From: Zhengitettix transpicula
Taxonomy: Eukaryota; Arthropoda; Insecta; Orthoptera; Tetrigidae
Direction of reading: 5' to 3'
NCBI GenBank assembly: GCA_037074705.1
Contig: CM073591.1
Span: 85,850,032 to 85,914,031, forward strand
Length of the DNA: 64,000 bases
The notes under the pieces were generated by a model. The model searched no databases. It was not told where the DNA came from and saw nothing but the letters and a program-made list of their open reading frames with translations. Below are positions 49,301-59,622 of the stretch, in pieces; positions within the stretch are counted from its first letter, which is position 1; the number at the start of each line of letters is the position of its first letter. Made by a program: the position numbers and the translations under genes.

Positions 49301-50739
49301 AATATATATGAGTTTATTCAGAACCGTTAGGCGTTGTTAGGTATTTGTGGCCTTGTCTTCCAAAGTTGACTATTTAATTGAAAAGCCTTAAACAATATAA
49401 ATAAAGATATGACTTCAGCTTATTGCTACCGGGTAATGCACATTAAAATAAAAATTACATAGTAAATAGATTTGGATGTGTACTGCAGGTTGCCTACCAT
49501 TCAGCTGTTTCAGACTCACTTCTGTTTTATGTTGACGTAAATACACCGTAGATACACAAACAAAACACGCTCTGGTGACGTCACTACACGTCAGCTATGA
49601 CCACAAGCCATGTCGGGATGCTAATGGAATTAGATACAGGGTATTTTAACATTTATAATTAACGTAAAAGCAATTAATTGATGCTACAAATTAATTAAGC
49701 AAATGGAAACCCAGATTCAGAAAACAAATATATAGCAAATGTAAACACGTAATTTAATTTCGCAATTCTGAACAAAAGATTATTTTCTTTGGCGTCAGTA
49801 ACTGTTACGAATATATAATGAACAGTAATGTTTACTCCGGCAATATTGTTCGTTAAACGCAATGTGAGATTCTTTATTTAAGGCATATTTTACACAGGAT
49901 TCAGATAACAATTGGATAGTACTTATAGTTTGTAGCTCGTTCTACAATCAACCCGTAGAACCCTGTGATTTGGCTTCAATAATCTTCATTAATCTACTTT
50001 GCTCAGGGTTATTTGGGCTACTGAATTATAACTGTGTATTGAATAAATTTACCACATACACACACACACACACGCGCAGACACTTGATAATACGTTTTTA
50101 ACGGCAAAATTGTATATGGGCCAGCTACGCTTTATAATCGTATTGTAACATCCCATGTTTATGCAGAGATAATATAAGATTATTTTATAATTATTCTTAT
50201 CCCTTTTGACAGTTATATTGATAGGTTTTGTATTTCTTTACCACAACTGTACTTACGGCCCATCTCATTAATCAACAAAAGCAAAGATATCTAGCTAGCG
50301 CGATTCGAAATTTTTATTATTTAAAATGCTTGTTTGGATAAAGGATAGACTCTAATATCTACTTTTAATTTTTATTATGACTTAACATTCTTTATTTATA
50401 TTTTCAAAATTAATTAATAAGTTTTTCTTAATTAATATTTCCCAATAAAAATGTATGTTTTAAATACCAACAATCCTGTATACTAGAACATCTGAATCTG
50501 ATTATTAGCTTTTTATTCCGTTATTGGATTCCATAATATCGAGCGGCCATTTACGCTAATAAGCCAGAATTTTGGCATTGTGAACGTATCCAAATTGTTG
50601 CCCTGCGCGGCATTTTGAGGACTGAAATTTTAAAATATTGTTTCGATCCAAGACCGACAGTGGTCGAATAACTTTTAGTGCCTGTGGAGCGATGTTTTAG
50701 CTAAATTCAATGTTTTTAAATGTTAACGTCAAGGCTTAT
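49301..50739. other. AT-rich stretch with a (CA)n
   Basis: (CA)n at about 50052-50073. Nothing else is recognised. Confidence 0.5.
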
Positions 50740-50865
50740 ATAGAGAAATTTGTTTTTTGTTTATTTCTCTTTTTTTAAAAAAAAAACATTCAGACGCAGA
50801 GAAATTTGTTTTTTTTTTGTGTTTCTTTTTCCGTCTCAATTTTTGAAACATTCAGAGACATTATA
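50740..50865. repeat. Imperfect tandem duplication, about 60-bp unit
   Basis: 'agagaaatttgttttttg', then 'tttctctttttt', then 'acattcagac' is followed by a second 'agagaaatttgttttttttt', 'gtttctttttcc', 'acattcagagac'. It is probably slippage around homopolymer T and A runs. Confidence 0.7.
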
Positions 50866-51719
50866 AAGTGTAAGTGAACATTTATATGATTATTTTGAGG
50901 TAATACCATCAATTTATTTTCTCAGTTATATTGTTGTATATGAAATGAATTTGTGTAATTATAGCTGTGTTTTGTGTGAATCTTTTGTCATTAATTGAAC
51001 AATCCTTTTCCCATCATTTTCCACAATAAATATAACCTTGTATGAGTTCAATGTCAAAATTTGGTTTTCCAAGCCCAAGGTAAGTTTCTCTTGACGTGTC
51101 TTTCTCACAAGCCTTATAATCTTGTGGACCTTAAACCCACCTGAGAAGTTAACCGAAGGAGGGGTTATAATATATTCTTCTCCTTATTTATTTTTCATTC
51201 ATTATTATTCTTAAGATTTTTATATTTTCAGTACGCTCCTACTTGTGAAAATTGATAAAGCATGAACTCTCCTCAAAGGTTTGTAAGCGACCTGAAACAG
51301 CCAAGTGGGCTACACGCCTGTCATTCCTTGACATGACACTTGGTTATACAGTACCGGACTTTATGTTACCGATACACTTCAGTAGACTTCTGTAAACTGC
51401 TTTAAAATGGAGTGTGGTGTGATCATAGGTCATTGTATTCATCTGCGAGAACGGTAGAAATTTAGAAAGCAAACTGAATATCATAAGACGAGACATGACA
51501 GTGCTGCATATAATTTACGTATAAATAGTTTATTCCACTTAATTTTTCCTTACTCCTTGTTTCTAGCTTACCTCAGTTCTGAAACAGGGACTGGGACTTT
51601 CGTCGTTGTAGTAATGGAGGGAGGAAGTCCAGGTACGGCAGCTCTTTCTTCTTCACACGCTGTTCTATGCCTTTCTGTGTAACACTGTTCAGTCATGTCT
51701 TTTGTCAGGAAAATATTTT
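50866..51719. other. Unassigned stretch with one good splice-donor-like site
   Basis: At 51040-51079 a short frame beginning MSSMSKFGFPSP runs into AAG|GTAAGTTT, a consensus-like plus-strand donor. Twelve codons are too few to call an exon. A CCTNAGAAG...GGAGGGG segment near 51140-51165 is not recognised. Confidence 0.3.
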
Positions 51720-51758
51720 TAACTTATTTAAGGGGATTATTAACTTATTTAAGGGGAC
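51720..51758. repeat. Two-unit tandem repeat, 21 bp
   Basis: TAACTTATTTAAGGGGA occurs twice, separated by 'ttat'. Confidence 0.85.
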
Positions 51759-52005
51759 AAGTCGTATTTGGTGGCATGGTTTCAGACTTAGAAATATAAA
51801 AAATTTAACATAAATATTGCGATCTGGTTACCGTTTGACGAGTAATTAAATTACATTTTTCAGAATTTTCAACCGTTATGTCCTCCCAGTCCTTGTACAA
51901 CTAATGTTCTTTTGTTGTCCTACTTCATACTTCTGTGACTTACACTTATATTTCAATATTTTTTTCCTTATATGAATGATAAATACCCATAGAATAATGT
52001 GTAAA

Positions 52006-52215
52006 ATGAAAATCTCATTTTTTTTGCTCGCTTTTATCGTCGGTAGCAGCACAGATGAGGAGACTTACGTCACCAAGGACATCTGTAACAGCAGAGAAGA
52101 GGAGACTTACGTCACCAAAGACATCGTTAAAAATAAGTATTTTAGTGATATAAACCATTCGCAGAATAAAGAATGCCTATTTATTTTAATAACGTCTGTT
52201 CAGCGAGTATCGTAA
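52006..52215 (+). CDS. Candidate small secreted protein with an in-frame 14-residue repeat
   Basis: From the ATG at 52006 the frame codes 69 residues. It starts MKISFFLLAFIVGSS, which has the charged start, hydrophobic core and small residues of a signal peptide, then TDEETYVTKDICNSR and EEETYVTKDIVKNK. The unit 'EETYVTKDI' is repeated with a period of 42 nt, exactly 14 codons, so the duplication keeps the frame. The acidic Tyr/Thr/Lys units are followed by Lys-rich sequence and a tail without motif (ECLFILITSVQRVS). I chose the second ATG because it gives a clean signal peptide; the upstream ATG at 51976 adds 10 residues. The last part may be intron read-through. I do not recognise a family. 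A chance frame over a tandem duplication is the main alternative. Confidence 0.25.
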   Translation: MKISFFLLAFIVGSSTDEETYVTKDICNSREEETYVTKDIVKNKYFSDINHSQNKECLFILITSVQRVS

Positions 52216-52309
52216 CCGAAATGCTCCTTTGCGTGTAATTGCTAGAGATGGAGAATAAGTTTAAATAAAATTCACATTGCATACTGATTATTTTCACTCC
52301 TTCTGTAGT
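52216..52309. other. Short AT-rich spacer
   Basis: Nothing is seen. Confidence 0.5.
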
Positions 52310-52920
52310 AGTTTAATCCCACGAAAGACACGGACACGGAAGGGACCGTCATTGACCTGAAGCACCTGTTTTAACCATAAGGCGGAGGAGACTGTGCTGT
52401 TAGCATCAGCGTGTCACCCAACATAACAAGTCCTTACTGGTCCCACGACGCCGGTCCGGCGTCCTTAACGGCACCTGCAGCGTCCGTTCTCATTTCGGCT
52501 CAAAAAAGCGTCGAAGCTTCCATACTGCGTCCGCTCCTCCCACGCAACTTTTTTCATCTCGAGAGTCTTTATTGAAGATGTTGTGGTCCAGCGAGGATTG
52601 TGGTAGCTGGAGGGTGGGCATAATGGACACAACTCGAGATTCTCAAGTTTCCATGGCTACCACAGCTAACAATGTCACCCGCACCAAGATTAATTGTATC
52701 TTGCTGACAGTAGTGGTGCTTTGTTGAGTTATTGTACACCGCATTTCACGGACGGTCGGAGAGTTCCCCGGCGCCGACAACAAATCAGGCGGATTCCAAG
52801 TTCCTTGAGTGAGACACGATGACGGGCAAATTGGTCGTCATTAATAATTTCACGCAGGGAGCGGGTCGGCAGTGAGATTTCTCATACTCTGAGCTGAGTG
52901 CTCATGTTAGAACACTTCAG
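52310..52920. promoter_or_regulatory. GC-rich, CpG-rich segment of unknown role
   Basis: About 600 bases of balanced to GC-rich composition, the longest such run in the window, with many CpG steps ('cccacgacgccggtccggcg', 'ccccggcgccgacaac'). It has no open frame longer than about 60 codons on either strand and no transposon motif that I know. It follows the candidate secreted-peptide frame. It may be a conserved non-coding element, a promoter or enhancer, or an unrecognised repeat. Confidence 0.3.
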
Positions 52921-54707
52921 CAAATATTTGGAAGAAATGGATTGAAATATCACGCGAAAAATATACGTTCAATTCATTTGAGAAAAATTTGTTGTCCACA
53001 AAGTTCACAGTACGGTAAATTTATTAATAGTTTCTTTAGTACTGATAATGAAAGTAAAACAGATTGGAACATGTAAATATGCACCTTCGCAAGAACTTTT
53101 ACGCTGTAACTAGAATTTATGAAATAATTATTTTCTGCAATTATTTATTTTTGGTAATTATAAGCTGTAAATTTCAAAGGACTTGTATTTAACAGGCAGG
53201 AGAATAATATAAATCAAAATCAAGCTCTCAACTTTTTAAAATGGTATAACTTGATGGAGAATCGAATAATATCCGTTGCATGACTGATAATTTAAAAAAA
53301 AATATATAAATAAATTTGAACTAATGAAAACTTCATTCAGAAGTATTTGAAAATATATTTGATCTTCTTTATCTGTACTGTAAAATATGGAAGCTTATCT
53401 GCTGTAAAAATAATGACAGCCAACCGTGTGTAATAGAGACATAAAATGAAATACCTTCTCTTCATCCGTCGTTGGTTTACTTTGCACGAATTAACTCGTG
53501 CCGCGGGGCAGTAGCAAATAACGTCTCAAACACTTTTAATTATTTATTAACGAATCTAACGTTTCTCCACAATGTCTATTTTATTTTTCTCTAGATCTCG
53601 AACTAATTACACCAGCATTAACTGATCCATTGTGTCAATTCGGATATTCCATTGTTTTTGCTCTGACTGTGTTATGACCTCGTCTTACTAAGAATGATTA
53701 ATAAATATTTCTGTCCCGTAATTGACTCAAAAAGTTGGGATCACATTTCCTGTATAAATATCGGCACCACTCTTTAAACAGTAATTTCATTTCTACAACA
53801 AAAACCTCTTGTCTCTTAAAGCATTACTTTAAAGAGGATAATTACTCAAAATATTCATGCAGTGAGCAGTGAGCAGTGATGCAAAAATATTCAATATTTA
53901 GAAACTTTTATCCATTGTAATACAATCTTATCATCTTAAAATCTTGATTCGGTGTATGAATAACCACCTATTATTATTTATTTCCAATTATATCACAACT
54001 AATATTTCGCTCATTCTTCCTATCATCACGTAAAGTAAGAATGTCTTTCTTTCTTATTTGGTCGCAAACGATTCTAATTTATTAATAATATTGGTCTTCT
54101 TTTGAGACATAATCTATTATGAATCTCTTTGTCAACAATATTCTACGAAAAATAAGGTTAATTTAAATCAGGAGAATATAATTCAAGACTTTGGTTTTAT
54201 CGAATAGTAGAGTATTTTCTTTACTAACAGAAAATAACTGAAAGTAAAGAATGAATTGGCGAGGAGAAGAAAGTGATTTACAGCTGCAGTGGAACATAAG
54301 GTACTGGACAGGCGTTTAATTAAAAGAGTTGTTACCCGATGATCATATATGAGACGAGAATTACGGCCTGCAGGATGATAAACGATCAAGAGTTTATAGG
54401 TGGACCAATAGTAAGAAGAGGGAGGAGAACAATTTCATGGTCAGGGCCGAATGATGAGGAGAACGAGAAATAATATCAGCATAGAAATACGATAAAATTA
54501 TGCATAATGAAGGTTTACTCCTAAATTAATGTTTGAAAACACATTCTTGCAGTTTTGAGCATTACCAAATAATTACAATTTACTTTTCACATTAGTCAAC
54601 TGTTCTAAATAATTTCTCCACATAACTTATTTAAATATTAAATAAGAAAATACTGCATTCATTCGCCAAATCAGTAGGTTAAAGATTAATTATGAATATG
54701 TATGATG
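52921..54707. other. AT-rich stretch without a supported gene
   Basis: A GTGAGCA short repeat lies at 53862-53878. Nothing else is recognised. The 13-base target duplication of the next feature starts at 54695. Confidence 0.5.
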
Positions 54708-54868
54708 AATGAAGTTTTCTCGGGATTCCAACCGGGTAGCGTAGTTAAGTAAACACAACGTTCCGAGGGCTTGCACCGCCATGTTATTCAGGTGACTTAA
54801 CTACGCTACCCGGTTGGAATCCCGAGAAAACTTCATCCAGCAACTACACCGTGAAAACCTACGTTCCT
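54708..54868. mobile_element. 161-bp palindromic insertion flanked by a 13-bp target-site duplication
   Basis: AATATGTATGATG occurs at 54695-54707 and again at 54869-54881, directly bordering the insert. Inside, 40 bases at 54711-54750 (GAAGTTTTCTCGGGATTCCA...GTAGTTAAGT) are a perfect reverse complement of 54795-54834. The loop is 44 bases (54751-54794) and about 34 bases of unpaired sequence (ATCCAGCAACTACACCGTGA...) lie at the right. A 13-base duplication points to target-primed insertion rather than a cut-and-paste transposon. There is no poly(A). A foldback product of twin priming, or a retroposed hairpin RNA, are possible. The perfect arms argue for a recent event. Confidence 0.8.
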
Positions 54869-55378
54869 AATATGTATGATGTAAAAATAATTTCTGGCTA
54901 TATTTCTGATTGGGAATAGCTAGGGTCGAGGCCTGACCGTGCCATATAATGAATGGTCTGCGGAGCCTTTGTTAGACCGGACAACTTTAAAAATAGGAAA
55001 AGACGTTTCAGGTTAGATCGAAGTGGTGAGCGACGAGCGGTTGAGTAGCTGATTGATTAGGGAGCCATATTGTGAGCGGCGCCGGTTACGATACGGGGTG
55101 GTTGAGCAACGGCTTCATTCGGTTACCGTCTGGAAGACGCACGAAGTAGCTAAGTTTCTCATTTTGAGTGAAAGAAGAAGCCCTTTATGGAAATGTGTTT
55201 CACGAAAAGTCGAGAGGCAATGTTGCGTTAACCACCAAGCACTAGAAATCATGTGATTATAGAAATTACAGGCAAATAAAATTGGTTTAAAATTTATGAC
55301 TGTAATATTGGACTTATAGAAATCAAAATATTTAAGCTTCAAAAAATTTATTTAGTAACAATCGTAATTTATATATAT
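54869..55378. other. Unassigned spacer
   Basis: A moderately GC-rich patch at 54920-55250 has overlapping 67- and 75-codon frames without motif. Confidence 0.4.
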
Positions 55379-56405
55379 TGTAGTAATTGGTAATTAAGAC
55401 ATTGTTCTAATTAGAAAGTTGGATTGTAGAGGACTCATTATTAGTGGATATAGAGCGGAAGCCGCAACAATCCGGCGAGGCAAAGAAAACATTGTTGATC
55501 AGTTGAGAGAGTTTACGCGCTCAAAATCTACAAGACGAAGAGTACAGTCGGGCAGTAGGCAGCGAGGAGGAAAGACTAAAATTCCAAGTCATGAAAGTTT
55601 GAAAGTTTTGCAGTCGGGCCGTAGGCAGCGAGGAGAAAAGACTAAAAATTCCAAGTCAAGAAAATTAGAACAGTACCGTCGGTCAGCAGACAGCGAATAG
55701 AACGGACGAAAAGAACTCATTGAAAGTTTTACAGTCGGCAGTCAGAACGAAAGATTGTGGCCCAGTCACAAACATGCTTTCAGTTATTAAAAAGTAAAGC
55801 AATATTCAGACAAACCAATGAAGTCCATTGTCAACTAAAGCCAGGAGATCTACAAATCTAGGTTGCAGTAAAGCATCGAGAACCAACCAATTTGTGTTAA
55901 ACCAACTAACAAACAACGCCAATTAGAGTCTGTGAGAACTTAGAATCAGTGATGTCCCCAAAATTGTGCACGAAAAACTAAAAATGAGACCTGGGCGGCC
56001 GTAAGTAGAGAAAACTTTAAAATTATTTGTAAACCGTGTTTAAAAGATAAAAGTCAGATCGTTCTTTAATTATTTAATTATCGATAAAATGAGATCGTTA
56101 ATTCTTAATAACATTAAAATTGTTAAATTCAATCTTTAGTATTATTTCTTCCGCAACAAATTTCGTCTATGTTCAGACGCATTGATTTCCATAAAAGGTA
56201 AATGTAATTTTGATTATATAAATTCTGCCATTTATCAAACCCAGTTCAAGACCCTGAGATCCCAAATATTTTGTGTATTTTATACTTGTTTTTAAAATTG
56301 TTAATAAATCTTGTTTGTAGTTTTCACGTAAAAGTTCTTTCATTTAGAAACGCCACATTATTATTATTATTATTACTTAAAGTGCCCTTTTATTTTTAAA
56401 TTATT

Positions 56406-56408
<3 letters not shown>
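55379..56408 (+). mobile_element. Solo-LTR-like element, 1030 bp, at an ATAT target, with a 66-bp internal tandem repeat
   Basis: Begins TGTAGTAATTGGTAATTAAG and ends TTTTTAAATTATTACA. The outermost ten bases are near-perfect inverted repeats (TGTAGTAATT versus TGTAATAATT), and both ends abut AT repeats. The layout parallels the LTRs at 20658 and 36716. Within, a unit starting CAGTCGGGC(A/C)GTAGGCAGCGAGG recurs at 55545, 55611 and, more degenerate, 55677 and 55732, with a 66-nt period. The 93-codon frame at 55419-55700 arises from this purine-rich array and has no recognisable domain. 'gaaacgccacatta' near 56347 might be a leader remnant, as seen in the 36716 element, so the true LTR may be slightly shorter. 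Confidence 0.5.

Positions 56409-56437
<29 letters not shown>
56409..56437. repeat. (AT)n microsatellite
   Basis: About 14 AT units directly abutting the LTR-like element. Confidence 0.95.
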
Positions 56438-56439
<2 letters not shown>

Positions 56440-56668
56440 CAGTGTTTCTCGTCGCTGTATGATTCTGTAGCTGAATCGTTTGGTCAAATGCACGTCGATG
56501 CGACACAGTCAGTCTCAGCGAAGTTTACGTCATGCAAATTCTACTCATCTGATCAATAAGTCCGCCATGCACATGATTTGTGAAAAACAATCAATGACTT
56601 TCTTCGACAAAATCGTTTGTGGAATCTAATACAGTTTCATATCCCAGACCTGTTCTATCCCTGACAAG
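56438..56668. other. Short unassigned spacer
   Basis: Nothing is recognised. Confidence 0.5.
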
Positions 56669-56931
56669 GCTATATAATAAAAAATAATGTATATTTGTTT
56701 GTATTTACGTTAATATTTATACAAATTTAAACGCGTAGACAGATTAAAACAGAACTTGGTACATATATTCTTAAAAACACGAGAAATGGTATTAATGCAC
56801 TATCGGTCGAAAGTATGTACGGAACTAGGAACATTTATATTTAAGTTAAATCACTAAAGATTATTATAGAATTAAATACTTTTTCGGGTTTATATAAATA
56901 AGTACACGGGCAACGCCGGGCACACAGCTAG
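56669..56931 (+). mobile_element. Short non-autonomous Helitron-like element, about 263 bp
   Basis: The 5' end is CTATATAATAAAAAATAATG with GTTTGTATTTACG, matching the element at 14728. The 3' end is CACGGGCAACGCCGGGCACA then CAGCTAG before T, matching the 3' end of the 16009-17027 element (CGGGCAACGCCGGCACCCGCTAG). It therefore carries both terminal signatures in one compact copy. It has no coding capacity. Confidence 0.75.
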
Positions 56932-58400
56932 TGCCAAAATAAATCCCAGGTCAATTTGTAGACCAGAAATTTTGTTTTTCTGCCATTTTGTATTGCTAAG
57001 CGTTTGTTATATGCTAAAAGTCATAATTGCTGCAGGCAAACACTTTTAGTATGTTTTAGATAAATCTTATTTCACACACTTCTGCCACAGGGAGGTTTGT
57101 TTACCGTAGCTCTATCAGAACTGATCAATCAGTTGACAAAAAGTGTTATTTTTTATACGTAACAACCAAAGTACAGTCACAAAATGTAAAAATTCTTTTA
57201 AAATTTTTTATATCATTTGTCGAAATAAAATTGACAAATTTTTCATACTTTCTTGACCACATGTGATGGACACAAACCAACAAAAAATTATAGATTGTCA
57301 TTTTAGAAAACAAATGTTTTGTTTTTAATGGTAACCATGTGTAAGTAATATGTTCAGAAATTCTCTGTTATAGTAATTCAAAATTACAATTAATTTAAAA
57401 TATTCCAATTTTAGAATTTCCCAACTGTCAATACCAACATTTATCACATTTTTCATAAATATGAATAGCTTCCAATATTGAATGATTGAAAATATGTTCA
57501 TTTATGTAAAAATAAGTCCCAATTAATGTTTCTCAACAAATAATTCTGTATTAAACTTTATTATTTATACATATAAAATAATATAAAATTTTTAGTTACA
57601 CAGAATAGTACTGTAAATTGTAGCCTAAAGGTTTTGTTACTGATAATATATATAATAATGAAAAGAGCTACATTTTGTGACTGTGATTTGATTAGTATGA
57701 ATAAATAAAAAAGTAAAATTATAATAATAAAATATTAAAAAATTGTATTTTAAATAAATACATCACAAGTTTGTTTACGTATTAATTACAGGCCTAATAT
57801 AGACTTGAAATGGATAGTTAAATACATAGAAAATATGTTTGTATAAAAAAGCAAACAATTTTTTTTACAAAATATGAGAATTTTAGATATACAGTTTTCA
57901 TATTGATGTCCCATGTCTAAATGTATCAGCATAACACAGTGGAGGAGGTGGCCCTTAAGAGGTAACACAGAGCAGAGAGAGATACTGAACATCTGACGAC
58001 AGAAACCTACCGAGAGCCATCAGCGAGAATCGGTTCCGTACGAGTCTCCCGAGAACCTGTAGGAACCAGAGTATATTCGGCAGTCACTCGGCAAGACACA
58101 GTAAATGCTATTCTCCAATTCTTTACATATTGAACACAATTCTCGTCCATGAGCAAATATTTACATTTAAATTCTCATTTGCTTAGGTTTCGCCCACGTT
58201 CCTTGAGAGCAAAAATTAGATGCTGCATAGCTTGTTATTTTTGCCCTCTCGAGTAAATCTAGGATATGAAACGTCCCGTTCCATTTATATTTTTAAAAAA
58301 TTAAAATAATAATATTGAATAATTCAATTATATAATTTAAGAGAATAAATGCCATCCGTTAATATAAATACATTAAAATAAACTAAAGATGGCATATTCA
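56932..58400. other. AT-rich stretch without a supported gene
   Basis: A GC-richer patch at 57940-58110 is unassigned. Nothing else is recognised. Confidence 0.45.
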
Positions 58401-59358
58401 TTTATCCGATTGAGAATTACTTGCGGTGTTCCTCAAGGCTCAATGCTTGGGCCTTTACATTTAATTCTTTATATTAATGACCTTAATTCATCCTCTTAAA
58501 TCAATTATCTACACAAATATAGTGACTGCAGTTAAAACTGTTGATAATCTTGTAAGAAACGTAGACATCACTTTGGACAACCTAAATGTTTAACGTTATT
58601 AAACTATCACTAAATCTAATTAAGACTAAGTTTGTCAAGTTCTCAGCGGATGCTAGTCACAGTCCTCTCGACAATTTTTCAGCTGATTTACTACTAAAAG
58701 AATTGCTTACAATAAGCTTTCTCCGATATCTTTGAATTTAAGTGAATATATTACTGAAAGACGCGTATTACTCAATAAAGGAGTTCTTGGTTTTTCCCCT
58801 AATAATTAATTTATTTGTTTTATAGTGCAAAAGTGTTGAATATGTTGCTCTTCAAACTACCTTTTTTTATAACTTTTTTACTGTCTTCTTGGTATTATCT
58901 GCTCTTTTCTTTGTTTGTTTCACGAACGGCCTGGAGTTTCTTCGAAAAGGGCGGATTCCTCGTCGTTCAGTTTCGTGAAGTGACTTTCTCGTTTGTTTGT
59001 GTTTGTGCTTCTTTCTAGTGTGCGTTTGTCTTGTTTTGTGTTTATACTCGTGTACTATATTTTATAATTTGTGATACTTAATTCTCTAAATAATTATTCT
59101 ATACCTAATGCGCATTTAATTAGTTTGCATACTGTAAATATTATATTATACCCTTATTAAGGTTAAATAATGTTTATTATTATAATTACTATATAGTTCT
59201 TTTGTTATGTTAGACAGGGAAATTTGTGATCCAGATTTTTAGTAATGTTCTTATTAACTTTCAATCATTACTAATTGTTGCTTCTAATAATTTTATTGTA
59301 TATAAAATGACGTATTCTATTTCCTCATTTGAGGAATAATTGAATAAATAAAATAAAA
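58401..59358 (+). mobile_element. LINE remnant (reverse transcriptase fragment and 3' tail)
   Basis: At 58416-58496 the frame reads ITCGVPQGSMLGPLHLILYI then NDLNSSS and a stop. This is the RT motif GVPQGS.LGP..F..YINDL of CR1/Jockey-type LINEs, nearly intact. A later block, 'IKLSLNLIKTKFVKFSA' (about 58598-58650), matches the N.LSLN..KTK..F motif. The FADD catalytic block is not found between them, so the core is deleted or decayed. At 59323-59358 a CCTCATTTGAGG hairpin is followed by AATAATTGAATAAATAAAAT, a LINE-like 3' end resembling the tail at 27102. The 67-codon frame at 58815-59018 is probably chance within the 3' region. Confidence 0.75.
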
Positions 59359-59588
59359 TATAAGTTAAATTGAAAATTCCTTCCATAATTTAAGGTGGAC
59401 CGAGCAACGCAACACAACGTATAATTGAAACTGGTCACATGACCGGAAGCAGTGTTGTAGCTATACTTAGCTGCCAGAAATGAATTCATAAATATGCTAT
59501 TGATTTACGTCTATATAGTTTAAATTAAATAAATGAACTTCCAAAGACAGACGGTATTTAAAATATATTTTCTTTAACAAAGCAATAT
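59359..59588. other. Short unassigned spacer
   Basis: Nothing is recognised. Confidence 0.5.
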
Positions 59589-59622
59589 GTTTCGATCTTG
59601 ATGTGGACCGTCATCAGGCATA
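59589..59622 (-). other. PLE-end-like motif, minus strand
   Basis: The minus strand reads TATGCCTGATGACGGTCCAC then ATCAAGATCGAAACATATTG. The CCTGATGACGG...CGAAACAT pattern is the clearest solitary copy of the motif outside the two PLE remnants. Confidence 0.6.

Noticed and set aside
51040..51079. Twelve-codon frame ending in AAG|GTAAGTTT
   Set aside because: A good donor sequence alone occurs by chance often in 64 kb, and the frame is too short.
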